In this document: one piece after another, positions 5,179 through 6,614 of the stretch
Numbering within the stretch: position 1 is the stretch's first letter
Layout of the letters: each line of letters opens with the position of its first letter
NCBI GenBank assembly: GCA_945949035.1
Contig: CAMFDH010000074.1
Coordinates: forward strand, 1-6,614
From: an uncultured Actinomyces sp.
Lineage (GTDB): Bacteria > Actinomycetota > Actinomycetes > Actinomycetales > Actinomycetaceae
Length of the DNA: 6,614 bases
Reading direction: 5' to 3'
The notes under the pieces: generated by a model
What the model was told of the DNA's origin: nothing
Seen by the model: only the letters and a program-made list of their open reading frames with translations
Database searches by the model: none
Program-made: the position numbers and the translations under genes

Positions 5179-6614
5179 ATGACCAATCCTTCCCCCGCCG
5201 CAGGCACCCCCATCGTCGCTATCAATGACATTGGGACCGAAGAGGAACTTCTCGCCGCTATTGACGAGACGATCAAAAACTTTGACGATGGCGACATCGT
5301 CGAAGGAACCGTAGTTAAGGTCGACAGGGACGAAGTCCTTCTCGACATCGGCTACAAGACCGAAGGTGTCATCCTGGCGCGCGAACTGTCGATCAAGCAC
5401 GACGTAGACCCCGATGAGGTCGTCGCCGTGGGCGATCAGATTGAGGCGCTTGTTCTTCAGAAGGAAGACAAGGAAGGCCGCCTGCTGCTCTCGAAGAAGC
5501 GCGCACAGTACGAGCGCGCCTGGGGCGAGATTGAGAAGGTCAAGGAAGAGGACGGCGTCGTTTCCGGTACCGTCATCGAGGTCGTCAAGGGCGGCCTTAT
5601 CCTCGACATCGGTCTGCGTGGCTTCCTTCCCGCATCCCTCGTTGAGATGCGTCGCGTCCGTGAGCTCGGTCCGTACATCGGCCGTACGCTCGACGCCAAG
5701 ATCATTGAGCTGGACAAGAACCGCAACAACGTTGTTCTTTCCCGCCGCGCATGGCTTGAGCAGAGCCAGTCTGAGGTTCGTTCGAACTTCCTCAACACCC
5801 TTCAGAAGGGCCAGGTACGCCGCGGCGTCATCTCCTCGATCGTCAACTTCGGTGCGTTCGTGGATCTTGGTGGCGTAGACGGTCTGGTTCACGTTTCTGA
5901 ACTCTCCTGGAAGCACATCGACCACCCGTCAGAGGTCGTCGAGGTCGGAATGCCGGTTGAGGTTGAGGTTCTTGAGGTCGACATGGACCGTGAGCGTGTC
6001 TCGCTGTCCCTCAAGGCGACCCAGGAAGACCCGTGGCAGGCATTTGCTCGCCAGCACGCCATCGGCCAGGTTGTTCCCGGCCAGGTCACCAAGCTGGTTC
6101 CCTTCGGTGCGTTTGTTCGCGTCGAGGACGGCATCGAGGGTCTGGTCCACATCTCCGAGCTGGCTCAGCGCCACGTCGAGATGCCGGAGCAGGTCGTCAA
6201 GGTTGGCTCGGACGTGTTCGTCAAGGTCATCGACATCGACCTCGAGCGTCGTCGCATCTCGCTGTCACTGAAGCAGGCCAATGAGGGTATGGATCCGGAG
6301 TCGGATGAGTTCGATCCTTCGCTCTACGGTATGGCTGCCGAGTACGACGAGAATGGCAACTACAAGTACCCCGAAGGCTTCGACCCTGAGACCCAGGAGT
6401 GGATGGAAGGCTTCGAGGCACAGCGTGAGGCCTGGGAGGCCCAGTACGCCGAGGCACAGGCTCGTTGGGAAGCGCACCGCGCCCAGGTTGCAGCTTCTGC
6501 AGCTGAGGAAGCCGCTGAGGAAGAGCACGTTGCAGCCCCGGTTGCAGCAGCCGAAGACTTCGGTGGCACGCTCGCCTCAGATGAGGCCCTGGCTGCGCTG
6601 CGTGACAAGCTCAC
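5179..6614 (+). CDS. rpsA: 30S ribosomal protein S1 (3' end beyond the window)
   Basis: Ribosomal protein S1 binds mRNA at the 30S subunit through OB-fold S1 domains and aids initiation. Here 478 codons are visible with no stop. Four S1 repeats lie at about residues 36-103, 126-190, 210-279 and 295-365, including GGLILDIGLRGFLPASLVEM, VNFGAFVDLGGVDGLVHVSE and PFGAFVRVEDGIEGLVHISE. A long acidic tail (from about 369) contains the GNYKYPEGFDPET segment typical of actinobacteria and an Ala/Glu-rich stretch, then ends in LASDEALAALRDKL. Family members end a few residues after this motif, so only a handful of codons should be missing. The four-domain form differs from the six-domain enterobacterial protein. 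ATG 5179 gives MTNPSPAAGTPIVAINDIGT, the usual family start. An in-frame ATG at 5131 would add 16 residues and has no good Shine-Dalgarno sequence, so I prefer 5179. Confidence 0.97.
   Translation, partial: MTNPSPAAGTPIVAINDIGTEEELLAAIDETIKNFDDGDIVEGTVVKVDRDEVLLDIGYKTEGVILARELSIKHDVDPDEVVAVGDQIEALVLQKEDKEGRLLLSKKRAQYERAWGEIEKVKEEDGVVSGTVIEVVKGGLILDIGLRGFLPASLVEMRRVRELGPYIGRTLDAKIIELDKNRNNVVLSRRAWLEQSQSEVRSNFLNTLQKGQVRRGVISSIVNFGAFVDLGGVDGLVHVSELSWKHIDHPSEVVEVGMPVEVEVLEVDMDRERVSLSLKATQEDPWQAFARQHAIGQVVPGQVTKLVPFGAFVRVEDGIEGLVHISELAQRHVEMPEQVVKVGSDVFVKVIDIDLERRRISLSLKQANEGMDPESDEFDPSLYGMAAEYDENGNYKYPEGFDPETQEWMEGFEAQREAWEAQYAEAQARWEAHRAQVAASAAEEAAEEEHVAAPVAAAEDFGGTLASDEALAALRDKL

Noticed and set aside
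5374..5376. Leu66 of S1 where mycobacterial S1 has Pro in the first S1 domain
   Set aside because: Leu at this position is, from memory, normal in Micrococcales-type S1 proteins, so it is lineage variation.
4993..5925. Long minus-strand open frame (310 codons) over the rpsA leader and 5' half
   Set aside because: It is antisense to an unmistakable rpsA, its translation resembles no family I know, and long antisense frames are expected opposite biased high-G+C genes.

Overview
The window comes from a chromosome of a high-G+C Gram-positive bacterium (Actinomycetota). Four things point there: an ANTAR response regulator of the PdtaR type next to polA, a DNA polymerase I with a degenerate proofreading domain and a Tyr in motif B, an S1 ribosomal protein with four S1 repeats and a long acidic tail, and the gene order pdtaR - (thioesterase) - polA - rpsA. 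The moderately high G+C by eye and the S1 sequence suggest the Micrococcales/Actinomycetales side. No species call is made.

Layout. 1-111: upstream region with no gene I can support. 112-963 (+): six-helix-type DUF4396 membrane protein with a Met-rich loop and an HCxxxC motif. 964-1190: intergenic, with a probable -10 element for the next gene. 1191-1784 (+): pdtaR. 1781-2158 (-): PaaI-type hotdog thioesterase, convergent with pdtaR (the stop codons overlap) and divergent from polA (34-bp gap). 2193-4934 (+): polA. 4935-5178: 244-nt spacer/leader with several inverted repeats. 5179-6614 (+): rpsA, cut by the window edge only shortly before its expected end.

These are mostly housekeeping or regulatory genes: RNA-level signal output (PdtaR), DNA repair and Okazaki-fragment processing (PolA), and translation initiation (S1). 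The thioesterase and DUF4396 genes are accessory or of unknown substrate. I see no mobile element, tRNA, rRNA, CRISPR array or defence system.

The most notable material is at RNA level. (1) A 13-bp hairpin just after the pdtaR stop lies inside the 3' coding end of the opposing thioesterase gene, and its two G-U pairs work only in the pdtaR-sense RNA. (2) An imperfect 14-position stem in the rpsA leader starts about where an extended -10 box would place the transcript's 5' end. (3) Short overlapping complementary arms surround the rpsA Shine-Dalgarno sequence. (4) Face-to-face TANNNT boxes sit 6-7 nt from the start codons of polA and the thioesterase gene, suggesting leaderless transcripts. 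All regulatory readings are inference from sequence.
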